A stretch of 64,000 nt of DNA, taken from the NCBI RefSeq assembly GCF_030345695.1, contig NZ_JAUASV010000004.1:62001-126000 (forward strand). Direction: 5' to 3'. This DNA comes from Galbitalea sp. SE-J8 (GTDB lineage: Bacteria; Actinomycetota; Actinomycetes; Actinomycetales; Microbacteriaceae). Position 1 is the stretch's first letter. Every line of letters starts with the position of its first letter. Shown one piece after another: positions 17,633-26,366 of the stretch. The notes below the pieces were generated by a model. That model was not told the DNA's origin. It was given only the letters and a program-made list of their open reading frames with translations, and searched no databases. The translations under genes were made by a program, and so were the position numbers.

Positions 17633-18391
17633 ATGACCACCATCACCCTCATCACCGGCGGGTCCCGCGGACTCGGCCGCGCATCCGCCCTCGCCCTCGC
17701 CGACGCCGGCACGGATGTCGTGCTCACGTACGTCTCGAACGGCGACGCCGCGGCATCCGTCGTCGCCGAGATCGAGGCGCGCGGACGCCGTGCCGTCGCC
17801 CTGCCCCTCGACACCACCGCGCCGGAGACGTTCCCGGCGTTCGCGGATGCCCTCCGCGCCGCGCTGTCCGCGACCTGGGGACGCCCCGACCTCGACGCCC
17901 TCTTCATGAACGCGGGCTACGCGGGCGACACGACGTTCGGCTCGATCGAGCGCGCCGACATCGACCGGCTCGTCGCCGTGCACTTCACCGGCGTCGTGCT
18001 GCTCACGCAGCAGCTCGCCGGCCTGCTCGCCGACGGCGGCCGCATCCTCAACGTCTCGACGGGACTCACGCGCAACCCCGCCAACCCGGCGTACTCGGTG
18101 TACGCGGCCGTGAAGACCGCCGTCGAGACGTGGAGCCTCTACCTCGCGAGGCAGCTCGGCGCCCGGCGCATCGCCGTGAACACGATCGCGCCCGGCGCGA
18201 CCGCGACCGACTTCGCGGGCGGCGGCATCCGCGACAGCGAGGCGTACCGCGGCATGCTGCTGCCGACCGTGGCGATGGGCCGGATCGGCGAGCCCGAGGA
18301 CATCGGCGCGGCCGTCGCCGCGATCCTCGACCCGCGGATGGCGTGGGTCACCGGCCAACGCATCGAGGCCTCCGGCGGCCAGCGCCTCTGA
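17633..18391 (+). CDS. Short-chain dehydrogenase/reductase (SDR)
   Basis: A 252-residue classical SDR. The cofactor site is ITGGSRGLG (residues 7-15), the catalytic Ser lies in LNVSTGL (near 143) and the Tyr-Lys pair in YAAVK (near 157-161), and a C-terminal WVTGQRIEASGG segment closes the family pattern. It would reduce or oxidise a small carbonyl or alcohol with NAD(P). It is divergent from an MmyB-type regulator that probably controls it. The start is the ATG at 17633, a few residues before the Rossmann strand. Confidence 0.9.
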   Translation: MTTITLITGGSRGLGRASALALADAGTDVVLTYVSNGDAAASVVAEIEARGRRAVALPLDTTAPETFPAFADALRAALSATWGRPDLDALFMNAGYAGDTTFGSIERADIDRLVAVHFTGVVLLTQQLAGLLADGGRILNVSTGLTRNPANPAYSVYAAVKTAVETWSLYLARQLGARRIAVNTIAPGATATDFAGGGIRDSEAYRGMLLPTVAMGRIGEPEDIGAAVAAILDPRMAWVTGQRIEASGGQRL

Positions 18392-18413
18392 CCCCCGGCG
18401 TCAGCCAGCGGGG

Positions 18414-18459
18414 CGGGTACCCGTGTGCGAGACTGAGACGTACCCGCTGCGGGTACGTC
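18414..18459 (+). promoter_or_regulatory. GGGTAC palindromes in the purF leader
   Basis: CGGGTACCCG (18414-18423) is a 10-base perfect palindrome. A hairpin follows with arms GACGTACCCG (18437-18446) and CGGGTACGTC (18450-18459) around the loop CTG. The core GTACCCG/CGGGTAC is thus repeated, ending 28 bases before purF. It may be a repressor site or a structured leader; a terminator for the SDR gene is also possible, although no T-run follows. Confidence 0.4.
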
Positions 18460-18487
18460 CCCCACTTCTCGGAGAAGCACCCTCCCC

Positions 18488-19945
18488 ATGTGCGGCATCG
18501 TCGGCATCGTCTCCACTCAGCCGGCCAATCAGCAGGTCTACGACGCCCTCACCCTCCTGCAGCACCGCGGTCAGGACTCGACCGGCATCGCGACCGCCGA
18601 GGGCTCGATGTTCCACGAGCACAAGGTCAAGGGTCAGGTGCGCGAGGCGTACCGCACCCGCGACATGCGCTCGCTGCTCGGCACCATGGGCCTCGGCCAC
18701 GTGCGCTACGCGACCCGCGGCGACGCCTCGAAGGAGCAGGAGGCGCAGCCGTTCTACGTGAACGCGCCCTACGGCATCGTGCTCGTGCACAACGGCAACC
18801 TCACGAACACCCGCGAGCTCACCAAGGAGCTCTTCGAGATCGACCGCCGCCACCTCAACACGAACAGCGACACCGAGCTGCTCGTCAACGTGCTCGCCCA
18901 TGAGCTGCAGGCGCAGGTGCGCGGCACCGACCTCGACCCCGACCAGGTGTTCGACGCCGTCGCCCGCGTGCACGAGCGCGTCGAGGGCTCCTACGCGTCG
19001 ATCGCGATGATCGCCGGACACGGGCTGCTCGCCTTCCGGGACCCGTACGGCATCCGTCCGCTCATCCTCGGCCGTCGACCCGCCGGCTTCGCCGGCTTCG
19101 ACTGGGTCGTCGCGTCCGAGTCGCTCGTGCTCGAGGCGGGCGGCTACGAGGTCGTGCGCGACGTCGCCCCCGGCGAGGCGATCTTCATCACGCAGGGCGG
19201 GGAGATGTTCTCGCGCCAGTGCGCACCGCATCCGCGCCTCATCCCGTGCTCGTTCGAGTACGTCTACCTCGCGCGCCCTGACAGCATCATGAACGGCATC
19301 AGCGTCTATGACGCGCGCCTGCGCCTCGGCGACCGGCTCGCCGACACGATCGCGGAGTACACCCCCCGCGGCGACATCGACGTCGTCATGCCGATCCCCG
19401 ACTCGTCGCGTCCCGCCGCGATGCAGGTGGCGCAGAAGCTCGGCGTGGAGTACCGCGAGGGTTTCTACAAGAACCGCTACGTCGGCCGCACGTTCATCAT
19501 GCCCGGCCAGGAGCAGCGCACGAAGAGCGTCAAGCAGAAGCTCAACGCGATGGGCAGCGAGTTCCGCGGCAAGAACGTGCTCATCGTCGACGACTCGATC
19601 GTGCGCGGCACCACCTCGAAGGAGATCGTGCAGATGGCTCGGGACGCCGGAGCCAACAAGGTCACGTTCACGAGCGCCGCGCCGCCGGTGCGCTTCCCGC
19701 ACGTGTACGGCATCAACATGCCGACCCGCCGTGAGCTCGTCGCCGCCGGCCGCAAGATCCCCGAGATCGCGACCGAGCTCGGCGCCGACTACCTGATCTA
19801 CCAGGAGATCGCGGACATGAAGGACGCGATCCTCGAGGGCTCCGCGATCACCGACCTCGAGATGAGCTGCTTCGACGGGAACTACGTCACCGGATCGGTC
19901 ACGCCCGAGTACCTCGCCTGGGTCGAGGCGAACCAGCTCAGCTGA
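18488..19945 (+). CDS. purF: Amidophosphoribosyltransferase
   Basis: A 485-residue enzyme that makes phosphoribosylamine from PRPP and glutamine, the first committed step of purine synthesis. The N-terminal nucleophile Cys2 follows the initiator (MCGIVGI), as in Ntn amidotransferases, and the glutaminase domain includes HRGQDSTGIAT. The PRPP loop is VLIVDDSIVRGTT in the C-terminal phosphoribosyltransferase domain. A GGAGAAG ribosome binding site precedes the ATG. The leader contains repeated GGGTAC dyads, suggesting regulation. Confidence 0.96.
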   Translation: MCGIVGIVSTQPANQQVYDALTLLQHRGQDSTGIATAEGSMFHEHKVKGQVREAYRTRDMRSLLGTMGLGHVRYATRGDASKEQEAQPFYVNAPYGIVLVHNGNLTNTRELTKELFEIDRRHLNTNSDTELLVNVLAHELQAQVRGTDLDPDQVFDAVARVHERVEGSYASIAMIAGHGLLAFRDPYGIRPLILGRRPAGFAGFDWVVASESLVLEAGGYEVVRDVAPGEAIFITQGGEMFSRQCAPHPRLIPCSFEYVYLARPDSIMNGISVYDARLRLGDRLADTIAEYTPRGDIDVVMPIPDSSRPAAMQVAQKLGVEYREGFYKNRYVGRTFIMPGQEQRTKSVKQKLNAMGSEFRGKNVLIVDDSIVRGTTSKEIVQMARDAGANKVTFTSAAPPVRFPHVYGINMPTRRELVAAGRKIPEIATELGADYLIYQEIADMKDAILEGSAITDLEMSCFDGNYVTGSVTPEYLAWVEANQLS

Positions 19946-19979
19946 GCGCACACCGCGGCGGCGCGTCATCGCGCGTCGT

Positions 19980-20061
19980 TCAGAACTCCTGAGAGAACGG
20001 CGCGGCGCGTCCGCGTGGGCCCCGACGCGCAGACCCCGCCGCGATTTCTCCGGAGTTCTGA
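19980..20061. repeat. Long-loop inverted repeat, TCAGAACTCC family (copy 1)
   Basis: Arms TCAGAACTCC (19980-19989) and GGAGTTCTGA (20052-20061) enclose 62 bases between two convergent genes. Inner bases continue the complementarity imperfectly (TGAGAGAA against ATTTCTCC). The same arms recur at 33515-33613. It may act as a terminator here, but the second copy is in a divergent gap, so termination is not its defining role. Confidence 0.7.
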
Positions 20062-20075
20062 GCGGGGCGGCGGCG

Positions 20076-20411
20076 TCAGTCCTCGAGCTCGCCCTCGAGC
20101 GGGGCAGCCTCCGTCGTCGCGCGCTCGGCGGCGACGGTGCGGGCGCGGCGGCCGGTGACGCGGTCCACGATGATCGCCACGACCGCGCCGACGACGACGC
20201 CCGCCGGGATGCCGAAGCACGAGAAGTAGGCGAGCAGCGGGAAGAAGCCGACCGTCTCGTCCGCCGGGAAGAGGCTCGTGAGCACGAGCGTCACGAGGAA
20301 GCCGAGCACTCCGCCCACGACGATGAACGCCCCGTACCTCGGCGCGCGCCGCACGCGCACCTCGTCGGTCGAGACGGTGGTCGGGCGCTCGGCGCCGTCG
20401 GAAGAGCTCAC
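20076..20411 (-). CDS. Small two-helix membrane protein
   Basis: A 111-residue protein with a polar N-terminus (VSSSDGAERPTTVSTDEV), two predicted membrane spans (around residues 29-50 and 60-85) and a charged cytoplasmic tail ending GELED. I chose GTG 20411; an upstream in-frame start at 20471 would add 20 polar residues. I recognise no domain. It converges on purF, with a long inverted repeat between them. Confidence 0.6.
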   Translation of the reverse strand: MSSSDGAERPTTVSTDEVRVRRAPRYGAFIVVGGVLGFLVTLVLTSLFPADETVGFFPLLAYFSCFGIPAGVVVGAVVAIIVDRVTGRRARTVAAERATTEAAPLEGELED

Positions 20412-20484
20412 CCGTCCATTCTCGCCTGCTTCGCTCGCTCGCACCTCTCGCTCGCGGAACGCCTGCGTCACCGGAACACCGGCG

Positions 20485-20865
20485 TCACCGGGACGCCTGC
20501 ATCACCGGGACGAACGACCCGAGGTCGGCGCGGGTGCCGGATGCCGCGACCGTCCCGCCGGCGAGCGCGGCGTCCCAGTCCAGGCCGCCGGTCGCGAGGG
20601 CGAGCCAGGTGGCGGCATCCGTCTCGACGACGTTCGGCGGGGTGCCGCGGGTGTGGCGCGGCCCCTCGATCGCCTGCACGGCGCCGTACGGCGGCACTCG
20701 CACCTCGACGGAGTTTCCGCGGTGCAGCTCGCCGAGCAGCTGCAGGGTGTAGCGCACGGCCATCGCCGTCGTGTCGCGCGGCGCGCTCGTGCCGGCGGCG
20801 TGGGCGCCGAGCGCGGCGACCACGGCATCCCGCCCGTCGACGTCGGGGATGCGCGCGCGTGCCAC
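20485..20865 (-). CDS. Sterol-carrier-like family protein
   Basis: A 126-residue protein resembling the small actinobacterial sterol carrier family proteins (SCP2/MDMPI C-terminal-like fold): RYTLQLLGELHRGNSVEVRVPPYGAVQ and a TWLALATG segment near residue 87 are characteristic. Such proteins are often encoded near purF. The ligand is not known. It starts with GTG and lies downstream of phosphoketolase on the same strand. Confidence 0.65.
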   Translation of the reverse strand: MARARIPDVDGRDAVVAALGAHAAGTSAPRDTTAMAVRYTLQLLGELHRGNSVEVRVPPYGAVQAIEGPRHTRGTPPNVVETDAATWLALATGGLDWDAALAGGTVAASGTRADLGSFVPVMQASR

Positions 20866-20934
20866 GCCCCCACGGTACGCGCGGTGCCGTGCGGCGCGGA
20901 TGAGTGGTCGCGATCGGCCGCCGTCCGGCGTCGA

Positions 20935-20954
20935 GCGGTCCCCATGGGGACCGC
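20935..20954. promoter_or_regulatory. 20-base perfect palindrome between phosphoketolase and the carrier gene
   Basis: GCGGTCCCCATGGGGACCGC reads the same on both strands. It lies 18 bases beyond the phosphoketolase stop and 70 bases before the next gene's start. It could end the phosphoketolase transcript or serve as an operator for the carrier-like gene. Confidence 0.4.
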
Positions 20955-20971
20955 CCGGCGGCAGGGCGGCG

Positions 20972-23431
20972 TCAGGCGTTGTCGCCGCCCGTGTCCGCGC
21001 GGCCCGGCCGCACGCCGTCGCCGCCCCACACCCAGCCCGCGACCTCGGGGATGTCCTCGCCGTGCTCGCGCGTGTACTGCCGGGCGCGCACGCGGGCGTC
21101 CGCGAACTCCTGGCGCACGCCCGCGTACCGCGCCGCGAGGCCCGGCACCCGGTCGATGACGTCCATGGCGAGGCGGTAGCGGTCGATGTCGTTGAGCATG
21201 ACCATGTCGAACGGCGTCGTCGTGGTGCCCTCGTCCTTGAACCCGCGCACGTGCAGGTTGGGGTGCCCGGCGCGCTTGTAGGTGAGCCGGTGGATGAGCC
21301 ACGGGTAGCCGTGGTAGGCGAACACGACCGGCTTGTCGCTCGTGAAGATCGCGTCGAACTCCGCGTCGGCGAGCCCGTGCGGGTGCTCGCCGGCGCTCTC
21401 GAGGCGCATCAGGTCGACGACGTTCACCACGCGCACCGAGAGCTCGGGGATGTAGGTCCGGAGCAGGGATGCCGCGGCCAGCGTCTCCATGGTCGGCACG
21501 TCGCCGGCGCACGCGAGCACCGCATCCGGCTCCTCGCCCTCGACCTCGGTGCCCGCCCAGGGCAGGATGCCGAGCCCGCGCGTGCAGTGCTCGATCGCCT
21601 GCTGCATGGTGAGCCACTGCGGCGCCGGCTGCTTGCCCGCGACGACGACGTTGACGTAGTCGGTGGAGCGCAGCACGTGGTCGTAGGTCGAGAGCAGGGT
21701 GTTGGCGTCGAACGGCAGGTAGACCCGCACGACCTCGGGCCGCTTGTTGACGACGTGGTCGATGAAGCCCGGGTCCTGGTGGCTCGCGCCGTTGTGATCC
21801 TGCCGCCAGACGTGCGAGCTCAGCAGGTAGTTGAGGGATGAGATGGGTGCGCGCCACGGCAGCTCCCGCGTCGTGTGCAGCCACTTCGCGTGCTGGTTGA
21901 CCATCGAGTCGACGATGTGGATGAACGCCTCGTACGACGTGAACAGGCCGTGGCGGCCGGTGAGAAGGTAGCCCTCGAGCCAGCCCTCGCACTGGTGCTC
22001 GCTGAGCACCTCCATCACCCGGCCGATGCGGGACAGGTGGTTGTCGACGTCGATCGGGAGGTCGGCGGCGTCCCAGCGCTTGCCGGTCACCTCGTAGACC
22101 GCCTGCAGGCGGTTCGACGCCGTCTCGTCGGGCCCGAACAGCCGGAACGTCGTCGGGTTGAGGCGGATGACGTCACGCAGCCAGGCGCCGAGCACGGCCG
22201 TCGACTCGGCGTTGTGCGCGCCCGGCTCGGTCACCTCGACCGCGTATTCCCGGAAGTCGGGGAGGCGCAGCGGGGTGCGCAGCAGGCCGCCGTTCGCGAT
22301 CGGGTTGGCGCTCATCCGCCGGTCGCCGTCCGGGGCGATCTCGACGGTCTCGGCCCGCGGCGCCCCGGCGTCGTCGAACAGCTCCTCGGGGCGGTACGAC
22401 CGTAGCCAGTGCTCGAGGATGTCCCGGTGCGCCTCGCTCTCCCGGGCGCCGTCGAGCGGCACCTGGTGGCTGCGCCAGTTGTTCTCGGTCGGCTTGCCGT
22501 CGACCTCCCGCGGGCCCGTCCAGCCCTTCGGGGTGCGCAGGATGATCATCGGATAGGCGGGACGGTCGGTCGCGCCGGCCGCGGCATCCGCCTTGATCTG
22601 CGCGATCCGGTCGAACACCGCATCGAGCGTCTCGGCCATGCGCGCGTGCACGAGCATCGGGTCCTCGCCGTCGAAGCCGCCGGCCACGACGAACGGCTCG
22701 TAGCCGTAACCGCGCATGAGCTCGAGCAGCTCGCTCTCCGGGATGCGCGCGAGCACGGTCGGGTTGGCGATCTTGTACCCGTTGAGGTGCAGGATCGGCA
22801 GCACGATGCCATCCGTCGCGGGGTCGACGAACTTGTTCGAGTGCCAGGCCGTCGCGAGCGGGCCGGTCTCGGCCTCGCCGTCGCCGATGACGCACGTCAC
22901 GACGAGGTCGGGGTTGTCGAACGCGGCGCCGTAGGCGTGGCTGAGCGCGTAGCCGAGCTCGCCGCCCTCGTGGATCGACCCGGGCGTCTCGGGCGCAGCG
23001 TGCGACGGGATGCCGCCGGGGAACGAGAACTGGCGGAACAGCCGCGTCAGTCCCTGCTCGCTGCGGTCGACATCCGAGTAGATCTCGCTGTAGGTGCCGT
23101 CCAGGTAGGCGGATGCGACCACGCCCGGCCCGCCGTGGCCGGGGCCCGCGACGAAGATCGAGTTCACGTCGCGCTCGCGGATGATGCGGTTCATGTGCGC
23201 GTAGATGAAGTTGAGCCCGGGCGTCGTGCCCCAGTGCCCGAGCAGGCGGGGCTTCACGTGCTCCGCGACGAGCGGCTCGCGCAGCAGCGGGTTGTCGAGC
23301 AGGTAGATCTGCCCGACGGAGAGGTAGTTGGCGGCGCGCCACCAGCGGTCGACGGCGTCGAGTGGCGCGGCCGCGCCGTGGTCGGCGGCGGGAGCGGATG
23401 CGGTTCGGGGGTCGGCAGCGATCGTGCTCAT
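20972..23431 (-). CDS. xfp: Phosphoketolase (xylulose-5-phosphate/fructose-6-phosphate)
   Basis: An 819-residue thiamine-diphosphate enzyme that splits xylulose 5-phosphate or fructose 6-phosphate with phosphate to give acetyl phosphate plus a triose or tetrose phosphate. The N-terminal [20 protein letters not shown] and the GPGHGGPG and [11 protein letters not shown] segments are family signatures, and the length matches full phosphoketolases. The ATG at 23431 follows a short variable leader of the protein. A dyad ATAGGG-N7-CCCTAT lies 33 bases upstream and resembles actinobacterial DosR/DevR hypoxia boxes, so induction at low oxygen is plausible. Confidence 0.95.
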   Translation of the reverse strand: MSTIAADPRTASAPAADHGAAAPLDAVDRWWRAANYLSVGQIYLLDNPLLREPLVAEHVKPRLLGHWGTTPGLNFIYAHMNRIIRERDVNSIFVAGPGHGGPGVVASAYLDGTYSEIYSDVDRSEQGLTRLFRQFSFPGGIPSHAAPETPGSIHEGGELGYALSHAYGAAFDNPDLVVTCVIGDGEAETGPLATAWHSNKFVDPATDGIVLPILHLNGYKIANPTVLARIPESELLELMRGYGYEPFVVAGGFDGEDPMLVHARMAETLDAVFDRIAQIKADAAAGATDRPAYPMIILRTPKGWTGPREVDGKPTENNWRSHQVPLDGARESEAHRDILEHWLRSYRPEELFDDAGAPRAETVEIAPDGDRRMSANPIANGGLLRTPLRLPDFREYAVEVTEPGAHNAESTAVLGAWLRDVIRLNPTTFRLFGPDETASNRLQAVYEVTGKRWDAADLPIDVDNHLSRIGRVMEVLSEHQCEGWLEGYLLTGRHGLFTSYEAFIHIVDSMVNQHAKWLHTTRELPWRAPISSLNYLLSSHVWRQDHNGASHQDPGFIDHVVNKRPEVVRVYLPFDANTLLSTYDHVLRSTDYVNVVVAGKQPAPQWLTMQQAIEHCTRGLGILPWAGTEVEGEEPDAVLACAGDVPTMETLAAASLLRTYIPELSVRVVNVVDLMRLESAGEHPHGLADAEFDAIFTSDKPVVFAYHGYPWLIHRLTYKRAGHPNLHVRGFKDEGTTTTPFDMVMLNDIDRYRLAMDVIDRVPGLAARYAGVRQEFADARVRARQYTREHGEDIPEVAGWVWGGDGVRPGRADTGGDNA

Positions 23432-23459
23432 GCTGCGAGTCAACTCCCCCGGCCGGGGG

Positions 23460-23843
23460 ATGGATAGGGACCTTCGCCCTATCGGGTCGATTCTGCCCTT
23501 CCAGGAGAGCGAATCCGCCGCGGCCCTCGCGCACCTCGCCCAGAGCGCGGATCGGCGGCTGGTGTCGTCGTGGCTGCTGCATACCGAGCTGCACTGCGCG
23601 ACCGGCCGCCGCGGCGGGCTGGGAGCGGAGAGCCTCGCGGCCGTGCTCGCCGCGATCGACCTGGCCGACGTCATCCGCGGCGACCTGATCGCCGCCGGGA
23701 CCCACGCGCCGTTGCGGGCGAACGACGCGATCCACCTGGCCGTGGCGCTGCGCCTGGGCGCGGACGAGATCGTCACCTACGACGCCGAGCTCGCGGATGC
23801 CGCCGCCCGCGCCGGCCTTCGCGTGTCCGCTCCCGGCGGCTGA
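23460..23843 (+). pseudogene. N-terminally truncated PIN-domain (VapC-like) remnant
   Basis: The open frame encodes the middle and end of a PIN-domain RNase: a SSWLLHTEL segment, [23 protein letters not shown] with the acidic residues of the active site, and a short tail. The first strand with the invariant Asp (usually DTSALVK) is missing; in its place stand [14 protein letters not shown] and the phosphoketolase promoter region. No antitoxin gene is adjacent. I read it as a toxin gene that lost its start, although expression from the ATG at 23460 is not excluded. Confidence 0.55.
23464..23482 (-). promoter_or_regulatory. Dyad ATAGGG-N7-CCCTAT upstream of phosphoketolase, DosR/DevR-like
   Basis: Perfect six-base arms surround ACCTTCG. 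The GGGACCTTCGCCC core is close to the GGGACCTTCGGCCC-type boxes described for DosR/DevR-like regulators in actinobacteria. It is placed about 33 bases before the phosphoketolase start codon. Confidence 0.45.
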
Positions 23844-23905
23844 GCGCATCCGTCGCCCCGGGCCTGGTCGCCGGGCGCCGCGACCCCGCGCTCCGGGCGC
23901 TCGGC

Positions 23906-23911
23906 TACCCT
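23906..23911 (+). promoter_or_regulatory. -10 hexamer TACCCT of purD
   Basis: Six bases separate the hexamer from GTG 23918, fitting a leaderless purD message. Confidence 0.45.
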
Positions 23912-23917
23912 GTAGCG

Positions 23918-25201
23918 GTGCGCATCCTCGTCCTCGGATCGGGCGCGCGGGAGCACGCCATCGTCACCGCCCTGCTGAGGGAGCGGACGGATGACGGCAG
24001 TCCCGTGCACGAGATCACCGCAGCCCCCGGCAACGCCGGCATCGCCCAGGATGTCGCGACCGTGAAGCTCGACGCCTCGAACCCGTCGATCGTGCGGGAC
24101 TACGCGCGCGACTACGAGGTCGACCTCGTGGTCATCGGCCCCGAGGCGCCGCTCGTCGCGGGCGTCGCGGACAAGCTGCGCGCCGTCGGCATCCCGGTCT
24201 TCGGCCCCGACCGCGCGGCCGCCCAGCTCGAGGGATCGAAGGCATTCGCGAAGCGGATCATGGACGCCGCGAACGTGCCGACCGGGCGGGCCGTGCGCGC
24301 GACCACGATCGACGAGGCCGTCGCCGCGATCGACGCGTTCGGCGCCCCCTACGTCGTCAAGGCCGACGGGCTCGCCGCCGGCAAGGGCGTCGCCGTGACC
24401 GCCGACCGCCGGCACGCGATCGACCACGCGACGTACTGGCTCCAGTACGCGCCGGTGCTCGTCGAGGAGTTCCTCGAGGGGCCGGAGGTGAGCCTCTTCC
24501 TGCTCAGCGACGGCCAGGTCGTCGTGCCGCTCAGCCCCGCGCAGGACTTCAAGCGCGTCGGCGACGGCGACACCGGTCCGAACACGGGCGGCATGGGCGC
24601 GTACTCGCCGCTGCCCTGGCTCGACCAGCTCGGGCTCGACGGCGACTTCGTCGACACCGTGATCGACACGATCGCGCAGCCCACCATCCGTCAGCTCGCC
24701 GCCGAGGGCACGCCGTTCATCGGTCTGCTCTACTGCGGGCTCATCGTCACGCGCACGGGCGTCAAGGTCATCGAGTTCAACGCGCGCTTCGGCGACCCCG
24801 AGACGCAGGTCGTGCTTCCCCGTCTCGAGACGCCGCTCGCCGCGCTGCTCCACGCCGCCGCGACGGGCGGCCTGGGGCGGCTGCCGTACCCGCGCTTCAC
24901 GACCGACACCGCCGTGACGGTCGTGCTCGCGAGCGAGGGCTACCCCGAGGAGCCCGCCACGGGCCGCACCATCTTCGGCCTCGACGAGGCCGCGGCCGTG
25001 CGCGGCGTCACGATCGCGCACGCCGCGACCGCGCGCGTCGACGACCGCCTGGTCGCGACCGGCGGGCGCGTGCTCAGCGTCGTCGCGACCGGCGCCGACG
25101 TGCACGAGGCGCGCGAGCGCGCGTACGAGGCGATCGGCCGCATCCGTCTCGAGGGCGCGCACTACCGCACCGACATCGCGGCCGCGGCGGACCGCTCGTG
25201 A
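23918..25201 (+). CDS. purD: Phosphoribosylamine-glycine ligase
   Basis: A 427-residue ATP-grasp ligase that joins glycine to phosphoribosylamine (second purine step). The N-terminal [16 protein letters not shown], the [11 protein letters not shown] segment, the ATP-grasp strand [16 protein letters not shown] and the metal-binding [11 protein letters not shown] are all present. GTG 23918 is chosen because the conserved N-terminus starts there and a -10 hexamer precedes it by six bases. The stop overlaps the start of purC (GTGA), so the two are translated together. Confidence 0.95.
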   Translation: MRILVLGSGAREHAIVTALLRERTDDGSPVHEITAAPGNAGIAQDVATVKLDASNPSIVRDYARDYEVDLVVIGPEAPLVAGVADKLRAVGIPVFGPDRAAAQLEGSKAFAKRIMDAANVPTGRAVRATTIDEAVAAIDAFGAPYVVKADGLAAGKGVAVTADRRHAIDHATYWLQYAPVLVEEFLEGPEVSLFLLSDGQVVVPLSPAQDFKRVGDGDTGPNTGGMGAYSPLPWLDQLGLDGDFVDTVIDTIAQPTIRQLAAEGTPFIGLLYCGLIVTRTGVKVIEFNARFGDPETQVVLPRLETPLAALLHAAATGGLGRLPYPRFTTDTAVTVVLASEGYPEEPATGRTIFGLDEAAAVRGVTIAHAATARVDDRLVATGGRVLSVVATGADVHEARERAYEAIGRIRLEGAHYRTDIAAAADRS

Positions 25202-26049
25202 CCGTCGTGATCCCGGGCTGGGAGCACGTCTACTCGGGCAAGGTGCGGGACCTGTACCGATCGGATGCCGCTCCCGGCCAGGTGCTCATGGTCGCGAGCG
25301 ACCGGGTGAGCGCGTTCGACCACGTGCTCGAGCCCGGCATCCCGGACAAGGGCGTGCTGCTCACGACGCTCAGCCGCTGGTGGTTCGACCGGCTCGGGGT
25401 GCCCGACCACCTCGTGCAGCCGCAGGTCGTGCCCGCCGAGGTCGAGGGACGGGCGATGCTCGTGCAGGAGCTCGACATGCACCCGATCGAGGCGGTCGTG
25501 CGCGGCTACCTCGCCGGGAGCGGCTGGAAGGAGTACCGCGCGACGCGGACGGTGTGCGGCATCCCGCTGCCCGCTGGACTCGCCGACGGCGACCGGCTGC
25601 CCGAGCCGATCTACACCCCGGCGTGGAAGGCCCCGCAGGGCGAGCACGACGAGAACATCCCGTTCGAGCGCACCGTCGAGCTCGTCGGCGCCGAGACCGC
25701 GGCGGCGATCCGGGACGCCGCCCTCGACGTCTTCGCGCGCGCGTCCGCGATCGCCGAGGAGCGGGGCGTCATCCTCGCCGACACGAAGTTCGAGTTCGGA
25801 ACGGATGCCGCGGGCACCCTCGTGCTCGCCGACGAGGTGCTCACGAGCGACTCGTCGCGCTACTGGGACGCGGTCGAGTACGCGGCCGGACGCCGGGGGC
25901 AGAGCTTCGACAAGCAGATCGTGCGCGACTGGCTCGCCGCGAACTGGGACGGGCGCGGCGCGCCCCCCGAGCTGCCTGCGGACGTCGTCGAGCGCACGGC
26001 GGCGCGCTACCGCGAGCTCATCGACCGCCTCACCCGGCGCGACGGCTGA
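25198..26049 (+). CDS. purC: Phosphoribosylaminoimidazole-succinocarboxamide synthase
   Basis: A 283-residue SAICAR synthase that condenses CAIR with aspartate using ATP. Family signatures are YSGKVRDLY near the start, MVASDRVSAFDHVL, VVRGYLAGSGWKEY and ILADTKFEFG. Translation is coupled to purD by a four-base overlap. Downstream lies a 317-base convergent gap with tandem repeats and a long inverted repeat. Confidence 0.95.
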   Translation: MTVVIPGWEHVYSGKVRDLYRSDAAPGQVLMVASDRVSAFDHVLEPGIPDKGVLLTTLSRWWFDRLGVPDHLVQPQVVPAEVEGRAMLVQELDMHPIEAVVRGYLAGSGWKEYRATRTVCGIPLPAGLADGDRLPEPIYTPAWKAPQGEHDENIPFERTVELVGAETAAAIRDAALDVFARASAIAEERGVILADTKFEFGTDAAGTLVLADEVLTSDSSRYWDAVEYAAGRRGQSFDKQIVRDWLAANWDGRGAPPELPADVVERTAARYRELIDRLTRRDG

Positions 26050-26080
26050 GCGCGGGGGGTCGGGTCGGGTCGGTTCCGCT

Positions 26081-26140
26081 CGGTCCGGCCCGGCCCCGCC
26101 CGGTCCGGCCCGACCCCGCGCGGTCCGGCCCGACCCCGCG
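26081..26140. repeat. Three tandem 20 bp units (CGGTCCGGCC...)
   Basis: Units start at 26081, 26101 and 26121. The second and third are identical, each half CGGTCCGGCC plus half CGACCCCGCG; the first has two differences. They occupy the start of the gap after purC. No coding or regulatory role is visible. Confidence 0.75.
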
Positions 26141-26160
26141 CGGTCCTGAGATCCCCGGCG

Positions 26161-26278
26161 CCCATGTCGGAAATGCAGGAGACCTCGTCAGGGGCGTTCC
26201 GGAGTTCGCGAGTATTGCTGGGTCGAGTGACGCCGGCGCTGACATAACGTGCGCGGCATCCTGCATTTGCGACATTGG
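26161..26278. repeat. Long-loop inverted repeat, AAATGCAGGA family (copy 1, intergenic)
   Basis: The left arm at 26161-26180 ends in AAATGCAGGA and the right arm at 26259-26278 starts with TCCTGCATTT. Eighteen of twenty positions pair, and one of the two mismatches directly flanks the core. The 78-base centre shows no gene. It lies between the convergent purC and MFS genes. A second copy with the same core and the same core-flanking mismatch is inside the DUF6421 gene. Confidence 0.75.
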
Positions 26279-26366
26279 CCGCGCTGGCACGCCGGCCGCA
26301 CCCCGCGCCACGCACGCCCGCCCGCACCCGGCACTCACCCCGCACGCGGCACGCCGGCCGACCGGG

